A DNA stretch of 64,000 bases from positions 1 to 64,000 of the forward strand of contig JAQBVG010000002.1 in the NCBI GenBank assembly GCA_027623655.1, in the 5' to 3' direction. Made by a program: the position numbers and the translations under genes. A model generated the notes under the pieces. It saw only the letters and a list, made by a program, of their open reading frames with translations, did not search any database and was not told the DNA's origin. This document shows positions 8,212 through 18,118 of this stretch, piece after piece (within the stretch, counting starts at the first letter, position 1; the number at the start of each line of letters is the position of its first letter). Source of the DNA: Chloroflexota bacterium (GTDB lineage: Bacteria > Chloroflexota > Dehalococcoidia > Lucifugimonadales > Lucifugimonadaceae).

Positions 8212-10320
8212 TTAGCCCGGTGTTGCGTTCAGTTCATTCAGTCGACTTTCCAGTACCGCAACCCTTGACGCCGGGGCGTTCAAATTCGTCGCCGCAAGTA
8301 TCGCATTCCGAAGGTGAGTCGCTGCCTCTGATCTTGCATCCACACCTGCGGCGACACTCGAGGCCATTTCGTAATACTTCATTGCACGATCGTGATCACC
8401 AGCCTCCGAGAAGTGATATCCGAGTCGATGCGCGTTGCCTTCAAGGTCTCCCTGGAAAATTGATTCCATAGCCTCAGCCACCTGAAGATGCAGTTCGCGC
8501 CGTCGTCGATGGAGTATCGAGCTGTAGGCGGCGTCCCGGGCTATTTCGTGCTTGAAGATGTACTGGAGATTGGGTAGCCGCATCTGCTCCTGGATCAGTT
8601 CCTGGCTCTCCAGTGTCGTAAGCTGCCTGTCGAGTTCGAGGGTGGAATCCGATATCTGGCCAAGAATGCTGTGGTAGAACGCTCGCCCGATAACAGATGC
8701 CAGCTGGAGCGTGGCTTTTGCCTCGCCCGTGAGCCGGTCCATACGCGCCATGAGAAGCGACTGGAGCGAATCTGGAATCTTCGCATCGGTAACGTCGCTG
8801 GATTCGTCCCACTCCAATCCCTCTTCTGTGTGACGGATCATCCCGTGATCGATGAACCACCTGACCACCTCTTCAACGAAGTAAGGATTGCCTTCTGACT
8901 TTCTGAGTACGAGATCTCGGGCATCGGCTGGAAAATTTCGAATATGGAGGAGCGCCGTGATCAGTTCGTTCGTGTGCTCATTGTCCAGGGGGTGTAGCGT
9001 AATCTCTGTGTAAATGTCGGGATACTTGCTTCTGACGACTTCCCGCAATCTCTGTGCTGGCGATTGCGGGTCGGGTCGGAACGCCAGTAGCAACAGGGTC
9101 GAGGAGCCTTTCACAATATCCATCAAGTGAACCACCAATTCCAGCGACGCGTCATCCGACCACTGGAGATCGTCGAAAACGACAATTAGTGGAGTTAGCT
9201 GAGCCTGTTGCAAAAAGGCCGGAGCGACAACGTCAAAGAGGTCTCGCTTAATCGATTCCGCGGGGTAATTGGGGGCGTCGTGTAGGACCTTTGCGGCAAT
9301 CATTTTTTCGATCGCGACACTACATAGCGACACTTCGCCGTCCGACCCTCCCATCGAGCGGAGCGCATCGTCTACTTTTGCGTGTATGACGCTGGGAGCA
9401 TCGTTCAGTTGGACATCGAATTTTTGGCGCGCCATGTTTTGGAATAGCGAGTAGGGGCGGCCCATATCGTAGGGAATACCCTGGCCGAAATCCCATGTGC
9501 GCTCTGGCATTGTTTTGAACCACTCACTCCGTAGTTCATCGAGTAACCGACTTTTGCCCAGTCCAGCGTCCCCAATCAGAGAAACGATCTGGCCAGTTCC
9601 GCTCTTGATCGATTCGGCCAGTCCGACGAGTTGACTGAACTCCTTGTCACGCCCAATCAGCGGAGCCACAAGACCCCTGGGCCGCTCAGTTCGCAGGCGG
9701 GTGCGGATGACGCGGTAAACATCGACCGGCTCCGCTTTGCCTTTCACTTCTATCCCGCCAAGCGGCTCGAGATCAAATACGCCCTCGATCAGCCGCTGGG
9801 TATCGGACGAGATCTGCAACGTCCCGGCCTACGCTGTCTGCTCCATCCTGGCGGCTACATTTACAGCGTCGCCCATCGCCGTGTACTCGGTAACGGCGGA
9901 GGAGCCTACGTCTCCGACGACCACCAGCCCGGTGTTGATTCCAATTCGGACGTTGAAATCCTGACCGTAGTCCTGACGGACACTTTCCCGAAGTTCGTTG
10001 ATACCGTCCAGGATTTCGAGGCCAGCCCGCACAGCCCGTTCAGGGTCGTCTTCATGGCTAACAGGTGCACCGAAGAAAGCCATCAGGCCGTCACCGGTGA
10101 ACTTTCCGACGGTCCCTTCGTAACGAAGGATCGGAGCCGTCATGTGCTCAAAGGCTTCATTCATGATGTCGACCCACTCTTCGGGATCGAACTGCTCGGC
10201 AAGCGAAGTTGAACTCACAACGTCGCAAAACAGCAGGCTGAGAACCCGACGCTCCCCCCGACTTGAACGGGAGCGTCCGCTGGAGCGGGTTGGCATGCTG
10301 GACGGCATCACATTTTCCAT
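8212..10320 (-). pseudogene. Class III adenylate/guanylate cyclase fused to AAA/TPR-type ATPase, interrupted by an in-frame TAG
   Basis: Cyclase part 9829..10320 (LSLLFCDVVSSTSLAEQFDPEEW...VGKFTGDGLMAFFGAP) ends ARMEQTA-TAG; same frame continues AGT-LQISSDTQRLIEGVFDLEPLGGIEVKGKAEPVDVYR, then Walker A GDAGLGKSRLLDEL in 8212..9819. Confidence 0.7.
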
Positions 10321-10474
10321 GTTTGTCTCACCTGGCCGGAGTCTACGCCGGGGTTGTTTACAGCCTTGGGTCGAATCGGTGCGAAATCAGTTTGGCCGGG
10401 TCGTGGAATCTTATCAATAAATACCTGTCGTTTATCACCCCGGGGGGTGGCAGGGGCCGACAGGGTACCCGTGC

Positions 10475-11095
10475 TCAACTCGAAGGCGGTCCGTTCAGCA
10501 GCGCACTCAGGGAATATTCGGCTTCGAAACGGCCGTCGAGTTCCAACCGATGTGTACAGAGTGTCACGTGATTGTGGTCGCATGTGGCGAGTATTTGCTC
10601 AAATCTATCGACAGTGGTGTTCCCGAAGAGAAGCAATACGGGCAGCACATGGCGTCGTTCAGCCTGGAAGATCGCAGCCTGATACCACAGCGCCTGCCTT
10701 AAACCATCGGACCATGAGTCGGCACGTTCGATTTCAATCACATGAGTCGGGAACTTTGAACTAAACCCGATCAGGAGATCGGCACGCTCTTTGCCGGTCC
10801 ACATTGCCGCCTGTTCTATTGCGTTTACGCCTGCCAGTCTGAAGATGCGAGTCACCTCTTCCTGGATTTCGGCTTCAGCCTTTTTCGGAATACCCTGGGC
10901 TGCGTCGAAGCCCTTCATGATTCCGTCTTTTAATGTCGCGTGGGACAGATTGAACTGGGACTCCCAGGCCGAATAGAGGGCCGCTTTTCGGGTGTTGCTG
11001 AGCTGGGACCAGCCGACTGCATCCGCCTCCTGATGGATGGTCGAGACAATCGTTTCTCGTTCGTGTTCCAGCAGTTCAGTCAGCGTTCGAGTCAT
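10475..11095 (-). CDS. Unrecognised protein, candidate PD-(D/E)XK-like restriction endonuclease partner of the adjacent methyltransferase
   Basis: RADLLIGF...THVIEIERADSWSDGLRQALWYQA: D...ExE followed by QxxxY; ATGA translational coupling with the methyltransferase. Confidence 0.5.
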   Translation of the reverse strand: MTRTLTELLEHERETIVSTIHQEADAVGWSQLSNTRKAALYSAWESQFNLSHATLKDGIMKGFDAAQGIPKKAEAEIQEEVTRIFRLAGVNAIEQAAMWTGKERADLLIGFSSKFPTHVIEIERADSWSDGLRQALWYQAAIFQAERRHVLPVLLLFGNTTVDRFEQILATCDHNHVTLCTHRLELDGRFEAEYSLSALLNGPPSS

Positions 11096-12036
11096 GGTTT
11101 CTTCACCACCGACGGCTTGAATTTTTTGCCGCTGGCGTGGGCCTCAAGCCGGTCCTGTGCCAGTTCGACGTACTCAGACGATACGTCGTAGCCAACAAAA
11201 TGGCGATGATTCTTGACCGCTGCGAGCGCCGTCGAGCCAGTCCCCATGAAGGGGTCGAGCACCACTTCGCCAGAGAACGTGTACAACTCAATTGCCCGCC
11301 GTGGCAATTCTTCCGGGAACGGTGCCGGATGTCCGACCTGTCTGGCTGATTGCGGGGCAAATTCCCAGACGCTTTTCGTGAATTCCAGGAAATCATCTCG
11401 TTTTATTGTCGCCTGGCGTCCTTCGAGCGGTTTTCTGCCGAAAGGGGCCTTCTGGAATACGAGAATGTACTCGTGCGTATCACGGAGGGTTGGATTTGAC
11501 GGCGACATCCAACTTCCCCATGCGGTCGAGCTCCCTGCACCCGCCGATTTGTTCCATATGATCTCCCCCCGCATATGAAATCCGGCAAGTGACGCCTGCT
11601 CGATGACGTAGGCGTGAAGAGGGATATAGGGTTTCCGGCCGAGATTTGCCACGTTTACAAGCGCGCGCCCGCCGTCGACCAATACTCTAAACGTCTCGCG
11701 TAATACGTTGCCGATAAGCTCCATGTACTGCTCATGCGTGAGATCGTCGTCGTAGTCTTTCCCTACGTTGTAGGGGGGAGACGTAACCATGAGGTGGACG
11801 GAACGGTCCGGAAGTTCCGTCATTCGCTCGCTGGAGTGAACGAATATACGGTCCAGGAACTCGGTCGGAATCGACTGTTCCGGCTCAGCCTTCCTGTCGA
11901 GGCTTGCCCGATCTTCCGGCTGAAGCGCGCGCGCATAGTACTCGGAAGAATCGTGGCTGAATCGCCCGTTGGTCCCAAAGCGCGAAGTGCTTGTGGGGCG
12001 CTGTTTGGGTGTGGATGTTGATCGACGTTGCGTCAT
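11092..12036 (-). CDS. Site-specific DNA methyltransferase (TSPPY catalytic motif, N4-cytosine/N6-adenine type)
   Basis: HLMVTSPPYNVGKDYDD catalytic motif precedes SAM-binding VVLDPFMGTGSTALAAVKNHRHFVGYDVS (beta-type order). Confidence 0.9.
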   Translation of the reverse strand: MTQRRSTSTPKQRPTSTSRFGTNGRFSHDSSEYYARALQPEDRASLDRKAEPEQSIPTEFLDRIFVHSSERMTELPDRSVHLMVTSPPYNVGKDYDDDLTHEQYMELIGNVLRETFRVLVDGGRALVNVANLGRKPYIPLHAYVIEQASLAGFHMRGEIIWNKSAGAGSSTAWGSWMSPSNPTLRDTHEYILVFQKAPFGRKPLEGRQATIKRDDFLEFTKSVWEFAPQSARQVGHPAPFPEELPRRAIELYTFSGEVVLDPFMGTGSTALAAVKNHRHFVGYDVSSEYVELAQDRLEAHASGKKFKPSVVKKP

Positions 12037-12269
12037 TTGTTACGGATGCTAGCAGTTAGCGCGCGCGAGCGCGAACCGGATTGGTCCCTGTTCGGGTCGG
12101 GCGCCGGGCAACGGCGTAATTGGGATGTCAATGCGGCGTGTGTGGCGGCGTGGCAATCGGCATTTGCTGAGGGGATTTCACGCGGACGACAGAACCGAAG
12201 CGCACAGTGATCAGCGATATCTCCACGCTGGCCTGGGGCTTCCTCAGGATTGCAGGAGTCAATCCGTGC

Positions 12270-14360
12270 CTAATCGGTTGCCTGATCCAGGATGCTGATC
12301 AAATCGACAGCGCGCTTGCTGCTGTCGGCACCTTTTGCAGAAATGCCCTCGTCGAACATCTGGATGCAGAACGGACACGATACTGCGACGGTCTCGGCGC
12401 CGGTTTCGAGGAATTGATCGGTACGCATATGATTCACCCGCTCGCCCTCCTCCTCCATCCACATCCGGCCGCCACCGGCTCCACAACAGAACGCTCGTTC
12501 CTTGTTGCGCTCCATCTCGACGAATTGCAGCCCCGGGATCGAGCTGATTATCTCGCGCGGGGCGCCGTATTCGCCGTTGTGCCGCCCCAGGTAGCAGGAG
12601 TCGTGGTAGGTGACTGTGCCGATCTTGCCAATGCCAGCCTCGGTCGGTTTCAGTTTGCCCCGCTTAAGTAAGTCACCCACAAACGCCGTGTAGTGGATCA
12701 CATCGTAGTTGCCGCCGAGCTGCGGATACTCATTTTTGATCGTGTTGAAACAATGCGGGCAGGTCGTAATGATCTTCTTGACGTCGTACTGCTTGAACGT
12801 CGCGATGTTTGTTTCTGCCTGCGTCAGGAACAGGTATTCGTTGCCCAGTCGGCGTGCCGGATCCCCTGTGCACGTTTCCTCGTCGCCGAGCACAGCGAAG
12901 TCGATCCCCGCTTTTTTTAACACCGACGTCATTGACCGTGTCGTATCGACGCCACGTTGTACGAGGGCGCCAGAACAACCGACCCAGAACAACACCTCAG
13001 ATTCGGGTTTTTCGGCCAGGGTTGGAATATCCAAACCGTCCATCCAGGAGGTGCGGGTAAGGGTTGTGCCACGCCAGGGATGGCCGCGCTGCTCGATCGA
13101 CTGGAGTGCGGATTGCGCAGTATCTGGTGTAGTAGCCTCTTCGAGTGTCAGGAACCGGCGCATATCGACGATCGTATCGATGTGGTTTATCTCGACCGGG
13201 CATGCGTCGAGGCAGGCGGCGCAGGTAAGGCAACTCCACAATGAGTCGTCCCCGACCGCGTCATGGACCATCGACCTGGCAGGCGCCGGTGGAGTTTCCC
13301 CCATCGGCGTTCCGAGGAGCACAGGGCTCCGCTCTTCCATATACCCACGCATATTCTGGATGACCGCCCGTGGCGACAACGGCTTGCCGGACGCCCAGGC
13401 GGGGCAGGCATCCTGGCACCGCCCGCAGTTCGTACATGCGTCGAAACTCAGAAGCTGGGTCCAGGGAAGATTCGGAATGTCTTTTGCCCCGAATGTTTCA
13501 AGAGTTTCAAAATCGCCCATCGGCTTTAGCGCCCCGCGGGGTCCGAGACTTCGGTAGTACCAGTTCATTGGACTAACGATCATGTGGGCGAATCGGCTGA
13601 ACCGCGCAGCTGCGTAGACGAACGCGGTTGCAAAGATCGCAGCGTGCACCCACCACGTCGCTGCGTGGATCGTTTCGAGGCCAGCAGGCGAAATTCCTGT
13701 TCCTAGAAATGCCTTCGCTACGATCCAGCCGACTGGAGACCAGCCGGCGATCGAGGGGTCGTACTGGACTGAAGAGGGATTCAGTTCGGTGGCTCCGATG
13801 CGAAGTCCTTCAATCAGGAACCCGCTTGCCAGCAGGCCGAACAGGAACGCCAGCACGATGCCATCGTCGAGCGCAGTGTTCAGGCGCCCGGGTCGCAACA
13901 CATATCGGCGCCATGCAGCCATCGACAGTCCGACCGCCGCCAGCAATCCGCCGAACACATCCCACACGAAGCCGAGTGGAACACGGGCGTGAACAGTAGG
14001 CCAGATCCAGTTCAAATATTTTTCGGCATTGAACTCGAGCGCAGCGATCGTTGTGGCGAGCAGCAGGACGGTGAATCCCCAGAAGATTGCGAAATGCATT
14101 ATTCCGGGGTAGAGATCGCGTCTGCGTACGAATTGCCTGTGGGCGAACAGGCCAGTGGTCAACAGTGAAAAAAATGCCTTCCAGCGTTTTTTGGTCGGGC
14201 CGAGATTTACATCAGTTCCGGCTGTGTGCCAGATCCGCCAGCGACGCCGAAGCGCATATGCGATCGACGCCAGCGCGATCGGGGCGACCAGGTAAACCAG
14301 AGCACCGGCGAACGGGTATCCGATATTCCAAAAATCTGTGCGCCCTGCGAAATCCGACAT
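12270..14360 (-). CDS. NarI-like membrane domain fused to 4Fe-4S and CCG (HdrD-like) domains
   Basis: N-terminal multi-TM region; CTNCGRCQDACPAW and CLTCAACLDACPVEI Fe-S motifs; two CCG-type Cys clusters (CPHCFNTIKNEYP; CCGAGGGRMWMEE; CPFCIQMF). Confidence 0.85.
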   Translation of the reverse strand: MSDFAGRTDFWNIGYPFAGALVYLVAPIALASIAYALRRRWRIWHTAGTDVNLGPTKKRWKAFFSLLTTGLFAHRQFVRRRDLYPGIMHFAIFWGFTVLLLATTIAALEFNAEKYLNWIWPTVHARVPLGFVWDVFGGLLAAVGLSMAAWRRYVLRPGRLNTALDDGIVLAFLFGLLASGFLIEGLRIGATELNPSSVQYDPSIAGWSPVGWIVAKAFLGTGISPAGLETIHAATWWVHAAIFATAFVYAAARFSRFAHMIVSPMNWYYRSLGPRGALKPMGDFETLETFGAKDIPNLPWTQLLSFDACTNCGRCQDACPAWASGKPLSPRAVIQNMRGYMEERSPVLLGTPMGETPPAPARSMVHDAVGDDSLWSCLTCAACLDACPVEINHIDTIVDMRRFLTLEEATTPDTAQSALQSIEQRGHPWRGTTLTRTSWMDGLDIPTLAEKPESEVLFWVGCSGALVQRGVDTTRSMTSVLKKAGIDFAVLGDEETCTGDPARRLGNEYLFLTQAETNIATFKQYDVKKIITTCPHCFNTIKNEYPQLGGNYDVIHYTAFVGDLLKRGKLKPTEAGIGKIGTVTYHDSCYLGRHNGEYGAPREIISSIPGLQFVEMERNKERAFCCGAGGGRMWMEEEGERVNHMRTDQFLETGAETVAVSCPFCIQMFDEGISAKGADSSKRAVDLISILDQATD

Positions 14361-14490
14361 GCCCGAATGAAGTCCTGTATTGGGGGAAAAGAAACGAGTA
14401 CCGGAAGTTTACGGATCACCTGCCGCCGTGTCGTGCCCCGGCTCCGCGGACAGCGTAGACCTCGGTGCCTGCCTGTCGAAACTCCCTGTG

Positions 14491-15540
14491 TCAGTTGACT
14501 ATGCGTGACCACATAAGCACAGATGAGCCAGTGATCAACCACAGGAATATGTTGATCAACAGGGGTTTGTCCTTGATCAACACTTCTTCCGGAGCCTCAC
14601 CGGCGTTCTGCGAGTGGATCAGGTACAGGTAGCGCATCACACCGTACGCGACGAAAGGAATGGTCAGCATCATTGAGTTGTTGTTGGGGACATTCGCCTC
14701 ACCGAGCCCGGTGCTGAACGTATACAGCGTGTAGGCAATTAACGTGGCCGTCGCCACTACATTGATGAGACTGTCGAGAAGCGGTAGCGAGTATTGCCGC
14801 AAAATAATGCGCTGCGACTCGGAATTGCTCCCCGCCGACTGGAGCTCGCCTCGTCGCTTTGCGAGAGCGAGGAACAGGGCACCGAGGGCTGTCACGACGT
14901 AGAGCCACGGCGAAATCGTAAGATCAAGTTCAGTTGCCGCCCCGGGAGGTCCGATTATGGCGTGGTCGATGGCAACCGAACCGGCAACAGCCCGTAATAC
15001 GAATCCTGAGGCCACCGTCATAACGTCGAGGAGCACGATGTTCTTCAGCCACCAACTGTAGGCGACGTTCGTGCCAAGATAGGTTGCGGCAGTGATGGCG
15101 AGCGGGACCGATATCGCGATCGCAGCAACCAGACCACCCACGATCATTACGAGCGCTATGGCGATCGCCCATCCTATTGATATTCGACCGGCGGCGATTG
15201 GTCGATTCCGCTTCCGAGGATGTGCACGGTCTCTCTCGAGATCGATCGAATCGTTAATGAAATAAACTGCCGCCGAAAGCAACACGAAAACTGCCAGAGC
15301 TGCGAATCCACGGCCGACAATTTCGGCCATGCCGACAATGTCGTCGCGGTAATACCAGATATTAACGGTGAAAAACAGGGGAACGAGCACCAGACCGTTT
15401 TTTACCATTTGCCGAGGGCGCGACTCCTCGATGATGGCCCTGATGGTCGGTACCCGTGCAGCCTGAATCGTGGTTTCCTGTTCTGCCGACATTTCAGCGA
15501 TGATAGGAGTATTTGAAATTTTGGGCCAGTTCAGGCCCAC
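14491..15540 (-). CDS. UbiA-family prenyltransferase, decaprenyl-phosphate phosphoribosyltransferase-like
   Basis: SRPRQMVKNGLVLVPLFF and YFINDSIDLERDRAHPRKRNRPIAAGRIS motifs. Confidence 0.8.
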   Translation of the reverse strand: MGLNWPKISNTPIIAEMSAEQETTIQAARVPTIRAIIEESRPRQMVKNGLVLVPLFFTVNIWYYRDDIVGMAEIVGRGFAALAVFVLLSAAVYFINDSIDLERDRAHPRKRNRPIAAGRISIGWAIAIALVMIVGGLVAAIAISVPLAITAATYLGTNVAYSWWLKNIVLLDVMTVASGFVLRAVAGSVAIDHAIIGPPGAATELDLTISPWLYVVTALGALFLALAKRRGELQSAGSNSESQRIILRQYSLPLLDSLINVVATATLIAYTLYTFSTGLGEANVPNNNSMMLTIPFVAYGVMRYLYLIHSQNAGEAPEEVLIKDKPLLINIFLWLITGSSVLMWSRIVN

Positions 15541-15559
15541 GCGCTAATTAGAAACATTT

Positions 15560-16327
15560 ATGCCTGCCAGCTCAAAAATACGGCTTGATCAACTCGTAGT
15601 GCAACTTGGACTCGCCCCTGACATCAGGGAAGCAGGTGCGCTTGTCATGGCAGGCAAAGTTGTCGTTGTTGGAGAACGGGCATCGCCAACGCCGGGCATG
15701 CAGGTTCAATCAGACGTCGAGATAACCGTTGCTCCAGAGAAACAGTTTGTTTCCCGTGGCGGAGAGAAGCTTGCCTATGCGCTGGACTCGTTCGGTATCG
15801 ACGTAGAAGGCGCAGTTTGTCTCGACGTCGGGGCGTCAACCGGGGGATTCACCGACTGCCTGTTGCAGAACGGAGCGAAACGCGTCTACGCAGTTGATAC
15901 GGGCCGAGGGCAATTGCACCAACGGTTGGTGCACGATCAGCGGGTCATTAGCATGGAACGCACAAATATTGCAGAGGGAGTTGAACTTCCAGAATCGATA
16001 GATTTCGTCGTCGCCGACGTTTCATTCACTTCTTTGAAAACTGTGTTGCCGTCGGCTTTTGAACACTTTGCCAGGTCAGGTGGTTCCACCGACTCGGGGC
16101 GTGCTGTTGTGCTTTTAAAACCCCAGTTCGAGGCGAAGAGAACAGAAGTGCCACGTGGAGGGGTAGTTGTCGATCCGATCGTTCACGCAGCGGTGATAGG
16201 GCGTTTCGTTAGGTGGGCTGGTGAATCTGGAGTTCGGATCAGAAACCTGAAGAGTTCAGGGATACTGGGAGACAAGGGAAACCGCGAGTTTCTTCTGCAT
16301 CTTCAGTACTCACCACCAGTCGGTTGA
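15560..16327 (+). CDS. tlyA: TlyA-family rRNA 2'-O-methyltransferase
   Basis: S4-like N-terminus (IRLDQLVVQLGLAPDIREAGALVMAGKVVV), CLDVGASTGGFTDCLLQNGAKRVYAVDTGRGQLHQRL. Confidence 0.9.
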   Translation: MPASSKIRLDQLVVQLGLAPDIREAGALVMAGKVVVVGERASPTPGMQVQSDVEITVAPEKQFVSRGGEKLAYALDSFGIDVEGAVCLDVGASTGGFTDCLLQNGAKRVYAVDTGRGQLHQRLVHDQRVISMERTNIAEGVELPESIDFVVADVSFTSLKTVLPSAFEHFARSGGSTDSGRAVVLLKPQFEAKRTEVPRGGVVVDPIVHAAVIGRFVRWAGESGVRIRNLKSSGILGDKGNREFLLHLQYSPPVG

Positions 16328-16356
16328 AAAAGGCATCAAGAAATTCATGAGTCGCG

Positions 16357-16386
16357 TTGACCGTCTCAGTTCAGGCAGGTTAAAAT
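16357..16386 (+). promoter_or_regulatory. Candidate sigma70-type promoter of purF (TTGACC-N18-TAAAAT)
   Basis: Hexamers read directly about 110 nt upstream of the purF start. Confidence 0.35.
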
Positions 16387-16496
16387 TAGTAGTTCAGTCG
16401 TCGATTATTTCGGGAGATATTTGACACTGCTGACATCGTCGACGCAATTTAGCGTCACGACAAATAGAACGGACCGAGCCAATCCTCGATGAGCCT

Positions 16497-17942
16497 TTGT
16501 CAGAGTCTCAAAGCCCGATCAACATCGAATCGAACGACAAGCCGCACGAGGCGTGTGGAATCGTCGGCGCATTTGTACCCGGCGAGAGCATAGCTCGCAC
16601 CACATTTTTCGGTCTGTTTGCGCTGCAACATCGTGGTCAGGAAAGCGCGGGAATCGCAACTTCTACCGGCGATCGGATTCACCTCAAGGCGCAAATGGGC
16701 CTTGTATCGCAGGTTTTCCGAGAAGAAACGATGGCGGGCCTTCCTGGTCATCTGGGTATCGGCCACACACGATACTCAACGATGGGTGGAAGCAAGGAGT
16801 ACAACGCTCAGCCATTGCTGGCCAACGGCCCGCGCGGCCAGATTGCCGTCGGGCACAACGGGAACGTGATTAACGCCGCCGAGTTACGCATCGAGATGGC
16901 GGAAGAGTACGGCTCAGTTTTCGACAAGACTTCAGACACCGAGGTCATCGCCGAGATTTACGCCAAGGCTCCCGGTAGCGATTGGTTCGAGGTGTCGGCC
17001 TACGCCATGCGCAGGCTCAAGGGCGCGTACTCGCTGGTAATCATGACGAAAGATCAGTTGATTGCCGTACGCGATCCGCTCGGGATACGCCCGCTATGCC
17101 TCGGCAAGTTGAACGGCGGGTGGATAGTCGCATCTGAAACAGCCGCGCTGGACAACCTCGGAGCCGAATTTGTAAGAGAACTCGGACATGGCGAAACCGT
17201 CGTCATCGATAAAGACGGTGTTAAATCGAAGATTTGGTCTGGCACACGGTCGAACCACGCGATGTGCGTATTCGAGCAGATATATTTCGCCCGACCCGAC
17301 AGCCTTCTAAACGGCGAACTTGCGTACGAAACTCGAAAGAGATTGGGCGCTGAGGTGTACCGCGAGCACCCTGTCGACGCCGATATAGTTGTTGGAATCC
17401 CCGACTCCTCGACACCACATGCTGTCGGGCTGGCTGCAGCCGCCAAGATCCCCTACACCGAGGCGATCATTCGAAATCGTTACGTTGGGCGTACCTTCAT
17501 CCAACCTGATCAAAAATCGCGTTCAGAAGGCGTGCAGACCAAGTTCAATCCGATGCGTGGAGTTATCGAAGGGAAGCGACTGCTGGTAGTCGATGACTCT
17601 ATCGTACGCAGTACTACGATCACCCAGGTAGTCAAGATGCTGCGTAGGGCTGGTGCGAAGGAGATCCATGTCCGGGTCGCTTCGCCACCAATAAAGTCGA
17701 CCTGTCACTTCGGTGTAGACATGGCCACGCTGGGTCAGCTAATTGCAGCGAACATGACCGTCGAAGAAATACGAGACTACATCGGCGCCGACTCTCTGGC
17801 TTACCTGTCGGTCGAGGGACTATTGAGAGCGGTACGAGCGCCGGACAACGCCTATTGCACCGGGTGTTTTACAGGTAATTATCCGATTCCAGTTCAGCTT
17901 GAAATGAACAAGCTTGGATTCGAAGTCGCCCCGGGCGTTTAG
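16497..17942 (+). CDS. purF: Amidophosphoribosyltransferase
   Basis: ECGIVGAF-type N-terminus (KPHEACGIVGAFVPGES), GHTRYSTMG, PRPP motif LLVVDDSIVRSTT; TTG start. Confidence 0.96.
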   Translation: MSESQSPINIESNDKPHEACGIVGAFVPGESIARTTFFGLFALQHRGQESAGIATSTGDRIHLKAQMGLVSQVFREETMAGLPGHLGIGHTRYSTMGGSKEYNAQPLLANGPRGQIAVGHNGNVINAAELRIEMAEEYGSVFDKTSDTEVIAEIYAKAPGSDWFEVSAYAMRRLKGAYSLVIMTKDQLIAVRDPLGIRPLCLGKLNGGWIVASETAALDNLGAEFVRELGHGETVVIDKDGVKSKIWSGTRSNHAMCVFEQIYFARPDSLLNGELAYETRKRLGAEVYREHPVDADIVVGIPDSSTPHAVGLAAAAKIPYTEAIIRNRYVGRTFIQPDQKSRSEGVQTKFNPMRGVIEGKRLLVVDDSIVRSTTITQVVKMLRRAGAKEIHVRVASPPIKSTCHFGVDMATLGQLIAANMTVEEIRDYIGADSLAYLSVEGLLRAVRAPDNAYCTGCFTGNYPIPVQLEMNKLGFEVAPGV

Positions 17943-18118
17943 TTTCCGGCAACCCCTCGGCGAAACAACCGCCGGGTATCGGGTCCTTTCAAGGCGTTTA
18001 GAAGGGACTTTGTACTCGGCAATCCCGCCTGGCAAACGTATACTTGTGGCCTGGTAATTTGGCGCCCGAAAATGGCTGGCGCAGCCCGATATGAATATCC
18101 CCACGAAGGCCCCGACGC

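Noticed and set aside
9631-10212. Plus-strand 193-aa ORF opposite the cyclase
   Set aside because: Minus-strand cyclase/ATPase domains are clearly coding; this ORF is shadow sequence.
12709-13557. Plus-strand 282-aa ORF opposite the Fe-S protein
   Set aside because: No recognisable motifs, and the opposite strand has an unambiguous Fe-S/CCG protein in full.
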